Shown: positions 37,158 to 46,100 of the stretch, one piece after another
How positions within the stretch are numbered: the stretch's first letter is position 1
How the letters are laid out: each line of letters begins with the position of its first letter
Assembly (NCBI GenBank): GCA_016219275.1
Contig: JACRBM010000054.1
Span: forward strand, 1 to 64,000
Length of the DNA stretch: 64,000 nucleotides
Source: Chloroflexota bacterium
GTDB taxonomy: Bacteria; Chloroflexota; Anaerolineae; UBA4142
Reading direction: 5' to 3'
Position numbers and translations under genes: made by a program
Notes under the pieces: model-generated
What the model saw: only the letters and a program-made list of their open reading frames with translations
Told to the model about the DNA's origin: nothing
Database searches by the model: none

Positions 37158-37805
37158 TTACTTCTGGAAATATCTTTCCATTGCTTGTCTATATAGATCA
37201 CGTGAAAGTGCGCGAGCAATCAGCCCAAATGCATGGACCTCGGATGAGGTCAAATTGATGTCTTGTCCAACCACGTACTGAGACACCTGAGCTAATCGGC
37301 TATCCGCACGACTCATATTATGCACTATGCAGTTTCGCAAGTAAGTCGCACGAATTATGGTGTCTTTGTGTTCATCAGTCCAGTGGAGATTTAGTTTCGT
37401 CTCAAAGTAATCAATGACCTTATCCATGCTCTGATAAACGAGCGCCAGGTTCTCTTTTTCTATCATCAACTCGATTACACTTTCAAAAGTACGGGCTTCG
37501 AGAATCTCACTGAATTTGAGCTGTTTTTCTTTCGGCAACATGCTGGGGTTGGACAGAAATATTTCTTTCATAAGGTCGCCCAGGAATACCTCGAAATACG
37601 AATAGCCCAACAGGAATGCTGAGTGATTAACCTGGGTGCAATAAATCTCATATGTTTCAGGAATGGTTCTCCTCTGGCTTTCCATAAACCAAATATCTTT
37701 CTCTTTTTGTATGAGATCAAACACATCTTGATGTGAAAGTGCTAAGAACGGAATCAGCGCATCAAGTTGACGTATGAGGCGCATGAGAAATTCAGTGTTA
37801 TCCAT
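37158..37805 (-). CDS. HEPN-like helical protein with R-x4-H motif
   Basis: This 215-residue all-helical protein carries ATYLRNCIVHNMSRADSRL at about 153-171. The R-N-x3-H arrangement matches the Rx4-6H motif of HEPN RNases. Base composition is clearly more AT-rich than in neighbours, and codon use is different, so recent acquisition is likely. GGAGAATTC precedes the ATG. It interrupts the glycyl-radical series between the enzyme and its flavodoxin. No nucleotidyltransferase partner is adjacent. It could be a stand-alone defence or stress RNase, or a non-enzymatic HEPN protein. Confidence 0.55.
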   Translation of the reverse strand: MDNTEFLMRLIRQLDALIPFLALSHQDVFDLIQKEKDIWFMESQRRTIPETYEIYCTQVNHSAFLLGYSYFEVFLGDLMKEIFLSNPSMLPKEKQLKFSEILEARTFESVIELMIEKENLALVYQSMDKVIDYFETKLNLHWTDEHKDTIIRATYLRNCIVHNMSRADSRLAQVSQYVVGQDINLTSSEVHAFGLIARALSRDLYRQAMERYFQK

Positions 37806-37807
37806 TG

Positions 37808-37858
37808 CTAGAATTCTCCGTATTCGTGCAAATTCGTGTAATTCGCGGATTACAACCG
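37808..37858. repeat. ATTCGTGCAAATTCGTGTAATTCGCGG word repeat
   Basis: A short tandem of ATTCGTG/ATTCGCGG lies between the glycyl radical enzyme and the HEPN-like gene and forms the last codons of the enzyme gene. It is of the same type as the words in the element at 1-138. Confidence 0.5.
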
Positions 37859-40258
37859 ATGACTCTCCCGCGCGATAATCTCGTCCTGAATCTCTTTGCC
37901 AATTCCAACAAAGTACGCGTTGTAGCCGGTCACACGCACGAGCAAGTTGCGGTACTCGTCGGGATGCTTTTGCGCCTCGCGCAACGTGTTCGCGTCAATC
38001 ACATTGATTTGCAACGCCGTGCCGCCCACCTTGCCGTACGCGCGCAACAACGCCACCAGTTTTTGTTGTTGCTCCGGATCGCGCAACATCGCCGGGCTGA
38101 AACTTAGCGTGTGGCTCGCGCCGTTCGGCGCGGTCTGCAAATCGAGATGCCCCACACTCTTGATGACCGAGGTCGGTCCCTTGCGATCCGCGCCGTTCAC
38201 CGGGCAAACCGCGTTCGACAAGTACTGTCCGCGCTTGCGACCGTCCGGCGTCGCCGCTGTTGTCGGCGCGTACGCGATCCAGTAATTCCACGACAAGTAC
38301 CCGCCACGATATTTCTTGCCGGTCGGCGACGTGTGCGTGATCGCCTGCTCCGTCCACACATGACTGATTTCGCGCGCAATGTCGTCGGCGTACAGATCGT
38401 CATTGCCGTACTTGGGCGCTTTGGTGATGAGCATCTGCCGCAAACGCGAAGCGTCCTTGCCTTCGAAATTCGATTTGAGCGCGTCGAGCAAATCAGTCAT
38501 CGCGATTTGTTTCGTTTCGTACACCAACTTTTTGATCGCGGCGATGCTGTCCGCCGCCGTCGCAAGCGCGACGCCTTCGACGGTGAGATAGTTGTGATGC
38601 GCGCCGCCCGCGTTCGAGTCCTTACCCGATTCGAGACAGCCGCCGACGAGCGCGCTCAAATACGCGCACGGCTCCCAACGCGCGCGCCCGGCATCGGCGA
38701 GATTGTTGACGCGGATGATCCAGTCAACGAGAAAACGGAGTTGCGTTTCAAACGCGGAAAGGAAATGAGGGAAATCGGGGAAATCAATTGGATTGCCGGT
38801 GTGTGGTCCGATTTGTTTCCCGGTTTGCAGATCGCATCCGTCGTTCAGCGCGAGTTCAATCGCTTTGGCAAGGTTGAGATTCACGTCCACCGTGCCGGAG
38901 CGATCATCGCCGGCGAGTGTGTTTTCGAGACAACCGACCGGCGCGTAATCCCAGAGTCGTTCTTCCGGCAAACCTTGCCAGCGCAAACCGGCTATCGCGT
39001 TCTCGTCAAAGTTGATGAGGAACGGCGACCCTTGTGCGTGCGCTAACATCTCGACGATGCGTTTCAGCAAGCGGTCGGGCGTTTGCGCGTGGATGCGAAT
39101 GTTCGGCTTGGGTTCGAGCAGATTGATTTCTTCGATGATGTCGAGCATGAGATACGTTAGTTCGTTCGACGCGTCGCTCCCGTCCGCGTTCATTCCGCCG
39201 AGCGTGATGAGTTGCCCAAACGACGAGTTGATGCCCTGGTTCGTGCCGACCCAGCCCTGGTAATCGTACGCGTAATTGTGTTTGATCCACCAACATTCGA
39301 GCCATTCTTTTGCCTGCTCGCGCGTCAATCGTCCCGATTCCAAATCGGCTTTGAAGTACGGATACAAATATTGGTCCACACGACCTGGCGAAACGCCGGG
39401 ACCGGGATAACTTTCCGCGACCATCAACAACGAATGTGTTGTCCACAACGCTTGCAACGCTTCGGGAAAAGTTTTGGGCGGCAACCACGGTACTCTGGAA
39501 CAGGTGCGCGCAATCTCGCGCAATTCCGCGCGGCGACCTGGGTCGCTTTCCGAATCGGCGAGGCGGCTCGCTTCGGCTTCGTAGCGGTCGCTCAACATTC
39601 TCACCGCGTCAGCGCAGATGACAATGGCGTGCGCGAGGTCGCGTTGCTCGCGCGTCGCATCGGGATCGTCCAATACAGATTGCGCTTCGGTTTGAATGCC
39701 CTTCCAGCCGATTCGCAACGCTTTCGGAAAATCGGGTATGAGATGACCGGGGACTGCGCCGCAATTGCCGACGCCGACATCGTTGAGCGCGTGCCATTCT
39801 TTGAGGAATCGCTTTTCTGCGCGATCGCGTGCGCCTTGTTCGCCGCGCGTCAAACAACGCGAGAGCGCGGCGCTAAAATTCGAGCCGACGATCAATTCGC
39901 CGTCGAGGATTTGCGCCGGCAAATAGTTGCGGACGACTTGGCGGAAAAAGAGCGCCTGGCGCACGACGAGTGGCTCGATCCAAAATCCTTCGAAAAGTTC
40001 CACCCTGGTTGCCGCCGCGCCGAGGTAACTGCGAAATCCTTGCTGGAACAACGCGACTTCGGGAACATTCGTCCACGACCAAATCGAGTACACGCAATCC
40101 CAGGGTGTGCCAGTCGTATACGCGCGCACTTGGTTTGTAAACTTGCGTTCGTAGAAATTCCAGTACTCGTCGCGGAGTTTTTTTACGCGCGGGAAAAGTG
40201 CGGGCGCGGCAGACCAAACTGACGTGGGGGTGGTACACGTGCTGAGGTTGGCGGACAT
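37850..40258 (-). CDS. Glycyl radical enzyme (eliminase/PFL-like superfamily)
   Basis: This 802-residue oxygen-sensitive radical enzyme has the glycyl loop RVTGYNAYF near the C-terminus (Gly778), and the catalytic Cys443 in YAPVGCLEN with Glu445 two residues on, the Cys-x-Glu pattern of dehydratase/eliminase members. GRVDQYLYPYFKADL and FGQLITLGGMNADG are conserved family blocks. It is not an acetyl-transferring pyruvate formate-lyase, which has Cys-Cys. The substrate is unknown; C-O, C-N or C-S cleavage is possible. The start at 40258 has GGAGG. It has its own promoter and a terminator-like leader, and its activase lies downstream. Confidence 0.9.
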   Translation of the reverse strand: MSANLSTCTTPTSVWSAAPALFPRVKKLRDEYWNFYERKFTNQVRAYTTGTPWDCVYSIWSWTNVPEVALFQQGFRSYLGAAATRVELFEGFWIEPLVVRQALFFRQVVRNYLPAQILDGELIVGSNFSAALSRCLTRGEQGARDRAEKRFLKEWHALNDVGVGNCGAVPGHLIPDFPKALRIGWKGIQTEAQSVLDDPDATREQRDLAHAIVICADAVRMLSDRYEAEASRLADSESDPGRRAELREIARTCSRVPWLPPKTFPEALQALWTTHSLLMVAESYPGPGVSPGRVDQYLYPYFKADLESGRLTREQAKEWLECWWIKHNYAYDYQGWVGTNQGINSSFGQLITLGGMNADGSDASNELTYLMLDIIEEINLLEPKPNIRIHAQTPDRLLKRIVEMLAHAQGSPFLINFDENAIAGLRWQGLPEERLWDYAPVGCLENTLAGDDRSGTVDVNLNLAKAIELALNDGCDLQTGKQIGPHTGNPIDFPDFPHFLSAFETQLRFLVDWIIRVNNLADAGRARWEPCAYLSALVGGCLESGKDSNAGGAHHNYLTVEGVALATAADSIAAIKKLVYETKQIAMTDLLDALKSNFEGKDASRLRQMLITKAPKYGNDDLYADDIAREISHVWTEQAITHTSPTGKKYRGGYLSWNYWIAYAPTTAATPDGRKRGQYLSNAVCPVNGADRKGPTSVIKSVGHLDLQTAPNGASHTLSFSPAMLRDPEQQQKLVALLRAYGKVGGTALQINVIDANTLREAQKHPDEYRNLLVRVTGYNAYFVGIGKEIQDEIIARESHRL

Positions 40259-40271
40259 GGGAACCTCCAAC

Positions 40272-40315
40272 AAAAAACCTGCTGAGGCGCGCGGGAATCG
40301 CGTCTATCCAGCAGG
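40272..40315 (-). terminator. Terminator-like hairpin in the glycyl radical enzyme leader
   Basis: On the minus strand CCTGCTG (40309-40315) pairs with CAGCAGG (40278-40284) and TTTTTT follows at 40272-40277. The T-run ends only 13 nt before the ATG at 40258 and overlaps the ribosome binding region. It lies downstream of the promoter at 40378-40406, so it can act as an attenuator rather than only as a terminator for the esterase gene. Confidence 0.6.
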
Positions 40316-40377
40316 CACATCGTGACCATGCGGCAGACAATCAACCGAGACACGGCGACATCGCCAGTGTTGAAAAT

Positions 40378-40406
40378 ATTGTAACGTGGAATCAGAGTGG
40401 TGTCAA
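40378..40406 (-). promoter_or_regulatory. Consensus sigma70 promoter of the glycyl radical enzyme gene
   Basis: On the minus strand TTGACA (40401-40406) and TACAAT (40378-40383) are separated by exactly 17 nt. Transcription would start near 40371, giving a leader of about 113 nt that contains GGCGA-TG-TCGCC and the terminator-like hairpin. Confidence 0.8.
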
Positions 40407-40427
40407 AAAACGCGGGTTAAAAATCCA

Positions 40428-41192
40428 TCAGTGGGAAATCACTCGCGCGATAAAACCCGCGGTCCTCTCCGCGATCTGTTCCCACTCTTGATCGAGGATC
40501 ACACAGTGCGTCGAGCGTTCGAACCAGTGCAATTCCTTTTGCGGCGATGAAATCTCATCGAGGATGATCTGCCCACTACGCGGATCAATCGCTTGGTCGA
40601 GCCGACCTTGGGCGATGAAAACCGGTTGATGAATTTTCGCTAATCGTTTGCGCGTCGCGCGTTGCAACTTGCCCAACTGTACGACCGCGCGCAGCGGATT
40701 GACCGCGTACCCTTTCCAACGCGGGTCTACGGCAGTTGCCGCGCGCACCGGTTTTTCCGCGAACGCCTTGAATGGTGCGTACAATCGCGCGAGCACGATG
40801 GACAACGGCGACGCGACCTGGATCGCCGGCGCGTATAACAAAACCCCTGCCGCCTCTGGGTGATTGCTCGCGGTGTAAAGCGAGAGCACCGCACCCATAG
40901 ATTCGCCGCCGATGAACACGCGCTGGCATCGCGCGGCAAGATCGCAGTACGCGCACTCCACCGCGTTCGTCCAGTCTTGCCAACGACACCGATTCATTTC
41001 CTCCGGCGTCGTGCCGTGCCCAGGCAAGAGGGGCGCGGAAATCGTGTACCCGCGCGCATGCAAAAAATCGCCGAGCAAACGCACTTCCGCAGTTGTCGCC
41101 GTGAAACCGTGCACAAGCAAAACGCCGGTCGCGTTGCCTTGCCGGAAAAATGTCTCGCCGTCGAGATGAGGGTTACGAATGAAATTTGTCAT
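40428..41192 (-). CDS. Alpha/beta hydrolase (esterase/monoacylglycerol-lipase-like)
   Basis: This 254-residue serine hydrolase has an oxyanion motif HGFTATTAEV at 30-39, nucleophile Ser in FIGGESMGAVL, Asp in IAQGRLDQAIDP and His in FERSTHCVILDQEW. The length and GESMG motif resemble the carboxylesterase Est30/monoacylglycerol lipase group. No signal peptide is seen. It is separated from the LarA-like gene by a GATTTTCGATTT repeat and may be the last gene of that series. Substrate unknown. Confidence 0.85.
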   Translation of the reverse strand: MTNFIRNPHLDGETFFRQGNATGVLLVHGFTATTAEVRLLGDFLHARGYTISAPLLPGHGTTPEEMNRCRWQDWTNAVECAYCDLAARCQRVFIGGESMGAVLSLYTASNHPEAAGVLLYAPAIQVASPLSIVLARLYAPFKAFAEKPVRAATAVDPRWKGYAVNPLRAVVQLGKLQRATRKRLAKIHQPVFIAQGRLDQAIDPRSGQIILDEISSPQKELHWFERSTHCVILDQEWEQIAERTAGFIARVISH

Positions 41193-41262
41193 TTTCGATT
41201 TCCGAATGCCGATTTTCGATTGAGCCGATCATAAATCGAAAATCGAAAATCATAAATCTAAA
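41186..41262. repeat. ATTTTCGATTTCCGA / ATCGAAAATCG repeat
   Basis: Words of TTTTCGATTTCCGAATGCCGATTTTCGATT type are followed by the inverse ATCATAAATCGAAAATCGAAAATC. They lie between the LarA-like and esterase genes and recur at 55840-55875. Confidence 0.75.
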
Positions 41263-42512
41263 ATTGAAGGAATGGTCACATTCCCCGCCGGCATCACGCC
41301 GATGCGCGCGTCGCGCGGGAGGTCGCGCAGCGCAAGCGTCAGCGCGGCGTCGAGCGAATCGCACTTGTCGAGGAGCAATCGCGTCGTGAGATCGCGCGGC
41401 ATGTCCGTCACCATCAACACACGCGCGCGCGTCGCATCGCGCGCGATTTGAAACGCCTTGTGATAACCCAGGCGAAACGGCTCGCGCTGAAAACGTTCGA
41501 GGACTTGATGCTGGGACGATACGTCGCGCAGATATTCTTCATACAGTTTACTTCCCGATCCTTCGGGACACGCGGCGACCCAGATGATCGTACCGCCGAG
41601 ATTCATCACCGGCATCGCGTGCCCCAACGCTTTTTGCGCTTGATACACGTTGATGTCTTTCGGATGTCCACCCGCCGACACGATCATCAGATCGAACGGC
41701 GCGGTCACCTTCACGCGATACACGTCGAGCGCGAGCGGCATCCCCGCGTGAATGACTGCGACCGGATCGCCCGCAAAAACGCCGACGATTTTCTTTTCCG
41801 CGTTGACGACCGGATTGAGCGCGCAATGCACGCCCATCATTTTTCCGATTTCTTCGACATCCTGCCGCGCGGGATTGTCGGCATAGCGCCCTTGATACGC
41901 GTGCGGGTCCAGCATCAGCGAATGATTGTGCGTGATCGTCGCGCGCCCCGCGACGCCAATCGCCGCCGCTTTGACGCCGCCGGAAAATCCCATGAATTGA
42001 TGCGGCTCGATGTCGCCAATCGCGATGCGTAGCTCCGCTTCGACGAACACACGATTTGCCAGGACGCGCGTACCGCGCGTCGTCGCGCCGAGTTCGATCA
42101 GATTCGCACCGTCATCGCAATCGTGTGAGATGACGCGATAATGCGCGAGGATGTCGGCAGGCACGACCGCGCCGAATTCGTCCGCGCGCATCGGCGCGTG
42201 CGTGCCGGTCGCGATCAGCAACGTGATCGCTTCACGCGGAACGTCGAGCCGCGCGAGTTTTTGCAAGAGCGGCGGCAGAAGAATCGCGAGCGGCACGGGA
42301 CGCGTCTTGTCGTTGATCGCGATGGCGACCGATTGCGCGCGCGCAAAGCGCGACCAATCGAATGCGAGCGGCGCGTCGAGCGCGTCGCTCACCGCGCGCG
42401 GCGCATCGGTCAACGGCGGGATCGCCGCGGGCGCGATGAGTTCCGCGCGCAATGAATCGGAAAGCGAAAATTCCAAATGTGTTTTTCCGTATGGAATTTG
42501 AAATTGCATCAT
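41250..42512 (-). CDS. Nickel-dependent lactate-racemase-family protein (LarA-like)
   Basis: This 420-residue protein belongs to the LarA/DUF2088 family of 2-hydroxyacid racemases that use the nickel-pincer nucleotide. Asp and Arg lie in AINDKTRPVP, His in IATGTHAPM, and EPHQFMGFSGGVKAAAIG holds the His and the cofactor-linked Lys, followed by ITHNHSLM with the further His. The family has diverse 2-hydroxyacid substrates beyond lactate. ATG at 42512 overlaps the exporter stop as ATGA, with GGGGG upstream. LarB/C/E cofactor genes are not in the window. Context suggests sulfolactate or another 2-hydroxyacid. Confidence 0.88.
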   Translation of the reverse strand: MMQFQIPYGKTHLEFSLSDSLRAELIAPAAIPPLTDAPRAVSDALDAPLAFDWSRFARAQSVAIAINDKTRPVPLAILLPPLLQKLARLDVPREAITLLIATGTHAPMRADEFGAVVPADILAHYRVISHDCDDGANLIELGATTRGTRVLANRVFVEAELRIAIGDIEPHQFMGFSGGVKAAAIGVAGRATITHNHSLMLDPHAYQGRYADNPARQDVEEIGKMMGVHCALNPVVNAEKKIVGVFAGDPVAVIHAGMPLALDVYRVKVTAPFDLMIVSAGGHPKDINVYQAQKALGHAMPVMNLGGTIIWVAACPEGSGSKLYEEYLRDVSSQHQVLERFQREPFRLGYHKAFQIARDATRARVLMVTDMPRDLTTRLLLDKCDSLDAALTLALRDLPRDARIGVMPAGNVTIPSILDL

Positions 42513-43528
42513 GCCCCCAACCCAGTCATCAAAATCATCGCGAGACTCGCCACCGCCAACGCGAATGCAATCGTCAGCGCGAGGATGAAAGGTCGCCAAC
42601 CGGTCTGGCGGAGACTCGCGATGTTCGTGCTCAAGCCAATGCCGGTGAGCGCGCAGAGAATCGCGAACTTGGATGCGTCGTCCGCCAGTTTGAGCCACGC
42701 CGCACTCACAAACAAATGCTCCGGCTGATCCACGTTTTGCGGCAAGATGCCGGCGGCGATGCCCAGGGTCCGCAAGAGCGACATCACAATGAACGCGACC
42801 ACGAACCACGGAATCACCGGCTGCATCGTCAGTCTTTTCGTCGCGTGATGCGTGGCGCGCGCGTAGACGAATCCCATCAAGATCATCAATGGACCCAGGA
42901 ATACGTTGCGCGTCAGTTTGACCACCGTCGCGATGTCGAGCGCGCGCGGACTGTACGCCGCGGCAGTCGCCACGACCTGGGACGTGTCGTTCACCGCGGT
43001 GCCGCTCCATAATCCGAAAACGGAATCGGACAGCGCGAGCGCGTGACCTACAATCGGATAAACGATCACCGCGATCAATCCGAACAATGTAATCATCGCG
43101 ACCGCGAAACTGACGTCTTCTTCTTTCGCTTCGATGAGCGGCGCGGTCGCGACAATCGCCGAGTTGCCGCAAATCGCTGTGCCAAAGCCAATCAGCGTGA
43201 CGAGCCGGCGCGGAATGTTCAAACCGCGTCCAACGAGAAACGCGAATCCGAGAGCAAACGAAATGCAAACGACAATCAACACGAGTGCAGTGGAGCCGGT
43301 CGCCGCGACATCTTGCAAACTCAAGCGCAATCCGAGCAAGATAATACCGAAACGCAAAATGCGATCGAGCGCGAATTTCGCGCCCGCGTCCACCGACGCG
43401 GGCAAGCGAATTGTATTCCGAATCAGCAAACCCAGCAACATCGCGATGAGAATTTCGCTGATCGCTTTGGTCAACATCGCGTTGGGAATGAGATCGTGCA
43501 GAATGCGACTGCTAATGGCGACGACCAC
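42509..43528 (-). CDS. SuyZ/YeiH-family (UPF0324) membrane exporter
   Basis: This membrane protein has about ten helices of the UPF0324/PF03601 family, annotated as putative sulfate/sulfite exporter. Visible blocks are ILRFGIILLGLRLSLQDV, LIGFGTAICGNSAIVATAPLI and GLWSGTAVNDTSQVVATA. GTG at 43528 is the first normal start, but family alignment and the open frame show that coding similarity continues upstream (HELARAWLGLSVVVV) to the P450 TGA at 43613-43615, in the same frame and without ATG, GTG or TTG. A GAGGTGA site lies there, so a rare start such as ATC or ATA is possible. Its stop overlaps the LarA-like start. Confidence 0.82.
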   Translation of the reverse strand: MVVAISSRILHDLIPNAMLTKAISEILIAMLLGLLIRNTIRLPASVDAGAKFALDRILRFGIILLGLRLSLQDVAATGSTALVLIVVCISFALGFAFLVGRGLNIPRRLVTLIGFGTAICGNSAIVATAPLIEAKEEDVSFAVAMITLFGLIAVIVYPIVGHALALSDSVFGLWSGTAVNDTSQVVATAAAYSPRALDIATVVKLTRNVFLGPLMILMGFVYARATHHATKRLTMQPVIPWFVVAFIVMSLLRTLGIAAGILPQNVDQPEHLFVSAAWLKLADDASKFAILCALTGIGLSTNIASLRQTGWRPFILALTIAFALAVASLAMILMTGLGA

Positions 43529-43612
43529 GACGACGCTCAGTCCTAGCCACGCGCGCGCTAACTCGTGCGCGATCTTTTTTATTTCAGCAAACAGAACGCC
43601 GATGATTTCACC

Positions 43613-44845
43613 TCACAAGGAAACTGGCAGCGTAATCAATCCGCGCAACGCGATGTCCTGCCGCCACACGAGCGGTTCGCCGGTCAGCCGCACATTCGGA
43701 AAACGCGCGAGCAACGCGTTGATCGCCAGCGGCGCTTCGAGACGCGCGAGCGGCGCGCCGAGACAAAAGTGAATGCCGTACCCAAACGCGACATGCCGAT
43801 TTTCTTTGCGCGCAATGTCGAGTGCGTCGGGGTTTGGAAATTGCGCGGGATCGCGATTCGCCGCGCCAAGCATCGGCAAGACCAGGTCGCCGCGCCGAAT
43901 TTGTTCGCCGCCGAATTCGACATCCTCGCGCGCGATGCGCCAGCCGCGTTGCACCGACGTGTCGTACCGCAACAATTCTTCGACCGCGCTCGCGATCAAC
44001 CCAGGATTCGCGCGCAGACGCGCGAGTTGATCGGGCTGACGCAAGAGCGCGTGCATTCCGTTGCCGATCAAATTCGTCGTCGTCTCGTGTCCCGCGACGA
44101 ACAATGTGACGACCGTCGAGACGAGTTCGGCATCCGAAAGTTTGTCACCCTGCTCTTCCGCCGCGACGAGTCCGGATAAAATATCCTCGCGCGGTTCGGC
44201 GCGTTTGTGCGCGATGAGTTCGCGCACGTACGCGCGCATCTCCAGCAACGCGCGTTGTGCGGTGTCTACATTTTCCGGAATGATGCGACCGCCGCCCTCA
44301 AACAAACCGTTGATCTCGATTGCCCATTGGCGAAACTTGTCGCGGTCCTCCGTCGGCGCGCCAATCATTTCGGAGACGATGATCGCAGGCAGCGGGTACG
44401 CGAGGTCGCCAATGATGTCCATTCGTCCGGCGCGTTCGACGTGCGCGAGCAAATCGTTCACGACCGTTTCGATGCGCCCGCGCATCGTCTCGATCATGCG
44501 CGGCGTAAACACCTTGGTTAACAACGCGCGCAAGCGCGTGTGATCGGGCGGGTCGGAATGCGCGAGACCGACCGCGTAATGTCGCTCTAATTGTTCAACC
44601 TGGGCGCGCGCGGCGTCGGGGAGTTGACGGAGCAGAAAAGTAACGCGACCCGCGCTCGAAAATCGTTGCGGGTCGCGGAAAATCGTGACGAGGTCGGCGT
44701 AGCGCGTAATGACCCAGCCGCCGAGCGCGTCACTCCAATACACCGGCGCGCGTTCACGCAAACGACGGTACGTCGGATACGGGTCAACGAAAAATTCCGG
44801 CGAGCGCAATTGCTCTTCAAGGGGCGCAATCGAAATGCGTGACAC
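43613..44845 (-). CDS. Cytochrome P450
   Basis: This 410-residue soluble P450 has the I-helix [11 protein letters not shown], the EELLRY K-helix motif (E-x2-R) and the haem-thiolate loop [15 protein letters not shown]. It has no membrane anchor and needs external redox partners. GTG at 44845 is the start, with AGAAGGAG upstream; the longer ATG frame begins in a GATGAAGG repeat. It lies between SuyB/UxaA-large and the exporter, in the same frame as the latter. A monooxygenase is unexpected in a series with oxygen-sensitive enzymes. Substrate unknown. Confidence 0.93.
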   Translation of the reverse strand: MSRISIAPLEEQLRSPEFFVDPYPTYRRLRERAPVYWSDALGGWVITRYADLVTIFRDPQRFSSAGRVTFLLRQLPDAARAQVEQLERHYAVGLAHSDPPDHTRLRALLTKVFTPRMIETMRGRIETVVNDLLAHVERAGRMDIIGDLAYPLPAIIVSEMIGAPTEDRDKFRQWAIEINGLFEGGGRIIPENVDTAQRALLEMRAYVRELIAHKRAEPREDILSGLVAAEEQGDKLSDAELVSTVVTLFVAGHETTTNLIGNGMHALLRQPDQLARLRANPGLIASAVEELLRYDTSVQRGWRIAREDVEFGGEQIRRGDLVLPMLGAANRDPAQFPNPDALDIARKENRHVAFGYGIHFCLGAPLARLEAPLAINALLARFPNVRLTGEPLVWRQDIALRGLITLPVSL

Positions 44846-44867
44846 TGATTCTCCTTCTGGCAACAAG

Positions 44868-44928
44868 GATGAAATTAGAAGGATGAAGGATGAACTATTC
44901 ATCCTTCATCCTTCTGCCTTCATACTTT
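44868..44928. repeat. GAAGGATGAAGGATGAA / TTCATCCTTCATCC repeat
   Basis: AGAAGGATGAAGGATGAAC and the inverse TTCATCCTTCATCCTTC fill the gap between the UxaA-type large subunit and the P450 gene, and give a false N-terminal extension to the P450 frame. Confidence 0.8.
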
Positions 44929-44930
44929 AA

Positions 44931-46100
44931 TCACGCCGAGCGATACAACTTGGTCAACACAAACTCATTGTGCCGCAACGTTTCGGCGGAGGTCATGCGA
45001 CCGTTGATCGTGCGTTCCAACATTTGGAGCGCGGCATCCGCGGCTTGGTCGAGATTCATTTCCAAGCGCAACATGCCGGTCAAATCAACATCCACGTGTT
45101 CGGACATTGTCGCGACCGTGAGCGGATTCGCGGACAACTTGATCACCGGAACGACCGGGTTGCCGATGACGTTGCCTTGACCGGTCGTAAAGTAATGGAC
45201 GACGGAACCGGCGGCGGCGCACAGCGTCACCATTTCGGCGGCGGCGGACGATGAATCCATGAAACTCAACCCAGGTTTGCGCGGTTCTTGCGCGGGTTTG
45301 AGAAAATCAACGATCTTGCAGCGACCGGCTTTTTGAATGTTGCCCAGCGCCTTTTCTTCGATGGTCGTCAACCCGCCGCGAATGTTACCTTCGGTCGGTT
45401 GCGAGCCGAACAAGGAAACGCCCTGGCTTTCCACGAGTCGCTGATAATCGTCGAACGCGGCTTTGAACTGCGCGGCGATTTCCGGCGTCGCGCATTGTTG
45501 CATAATGATGTCTTCGCCGCCGGTCACTTCGGTCGTTTCGCCGAAGATCAACGTCGCGCCGGCATCCGCAAGTCGTTCGAACGTGCGCCCGACGGTCGGG
45601 TTCGATGCGAGACCAGACGTTGTGTCTGATTCGCCGCACTTGGTGCTCATCGTCAATTCTTTGACGGTGAACGGTTCGCGCTGCAACTCGGTGGCGTAAT
45701 GCACGAACTCTTTTGCTTTGCGCGACGCAGCTTCGATCGTCTTGAGATCGCCGGATCGTTCGATGCTGAATCCGGCGACGGGTTTGCCGGTCTTGGCGAT
45801 TTCTTTGACGATCAGTTCAGCCCATTTCGGCTCGATGCAGATCACGATTGCGGCGGCGCAGTTGGGATTGCGACCCTGACCCGCGAGCGTGCGGAAGGTC
45901 AAATCCCAATCTTCGCCAAATTGCAAGCGACCGTACGGATGCGGCAATGCCATCGTGCCGCGAATATTCATCGCGACACCTTCGGCGACGGCGTTCGAAA
46001 TGTCGTCCACCGGAATGATGAGGACGTGGTTGCGCGCGCCAAAGCGCCCATCAGGACGACGATAGCCCAGGAATTTGAGGTCTTGTGGCTTGATCATCAT
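44931..46100 (-). CDS. UxaA/SuyB-type lyase, large subunit
   Basis: This 389-residue protein corresponds to the large part of altronate/galactarate dehydratases and to the beta subunit of (R)-sulfolactate sulfo-lyase. It has [21 protein letters not shown] at the start, the Cys/Ser block [20 protein letters not shown], and [47 protein letters not shown]. In E. coli UxaA the two parts are one 495-residue chain; here they are split, as in SuyAB. ATG at 46100 has AAAAGG upstream and overlaps the small-subunit stop as ATGA. The substrate is either a sugar acid or sulfolactate. Confidence 0.85.
   Translation of the reverse strand: MMIKPQDLKFLGYRRPDGRFGARNHVLIIPVDDISNAVAEGVAMNIRGTMALPHPYGRLQFGEDWDLTFRTLAGQGRNPNCAAAIVICIEPKWAELIVKEIAKTGKPVAGFSIERSGDLKTIEAASRKAKEFVHYATELQREPFTVKELTMSTKCGESDTTSGLASNPTVGRTFERLADAGATLIFGETTEVTGGEDIIMQQCATPEIAAQFKAAFDDYQRLVESQGVSLFGSQPTEGNIRGGLTTIEEKALGNIQKAGRCKIVDFLKPAQEPRKPGLSFMDSSSAAAEMVTLCAAAGSVVHYFTTGQGNVIGNPVVPVIKLSANPLTVATMSEHVDVDLTGMLRLEMNLDQAADAALQMLERTINGRMTSAETLRHNEFVLTKLYRSA

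Noticed and set aside
37850-40258. Pyruvate formate-lyase
   Set aside because: The catalytic site is Cys-Leu-Glu, not Cys-Cys, and the activase has the ferredoxin-like insert of eliminase-type systems.
42513-43268. N-terminal extension of the LarA-like frame
   Set aside because: It is an out-of-frame reading of the exporter gene, Arg-rich and without conserved motifs. Family alignment starts at 42512.
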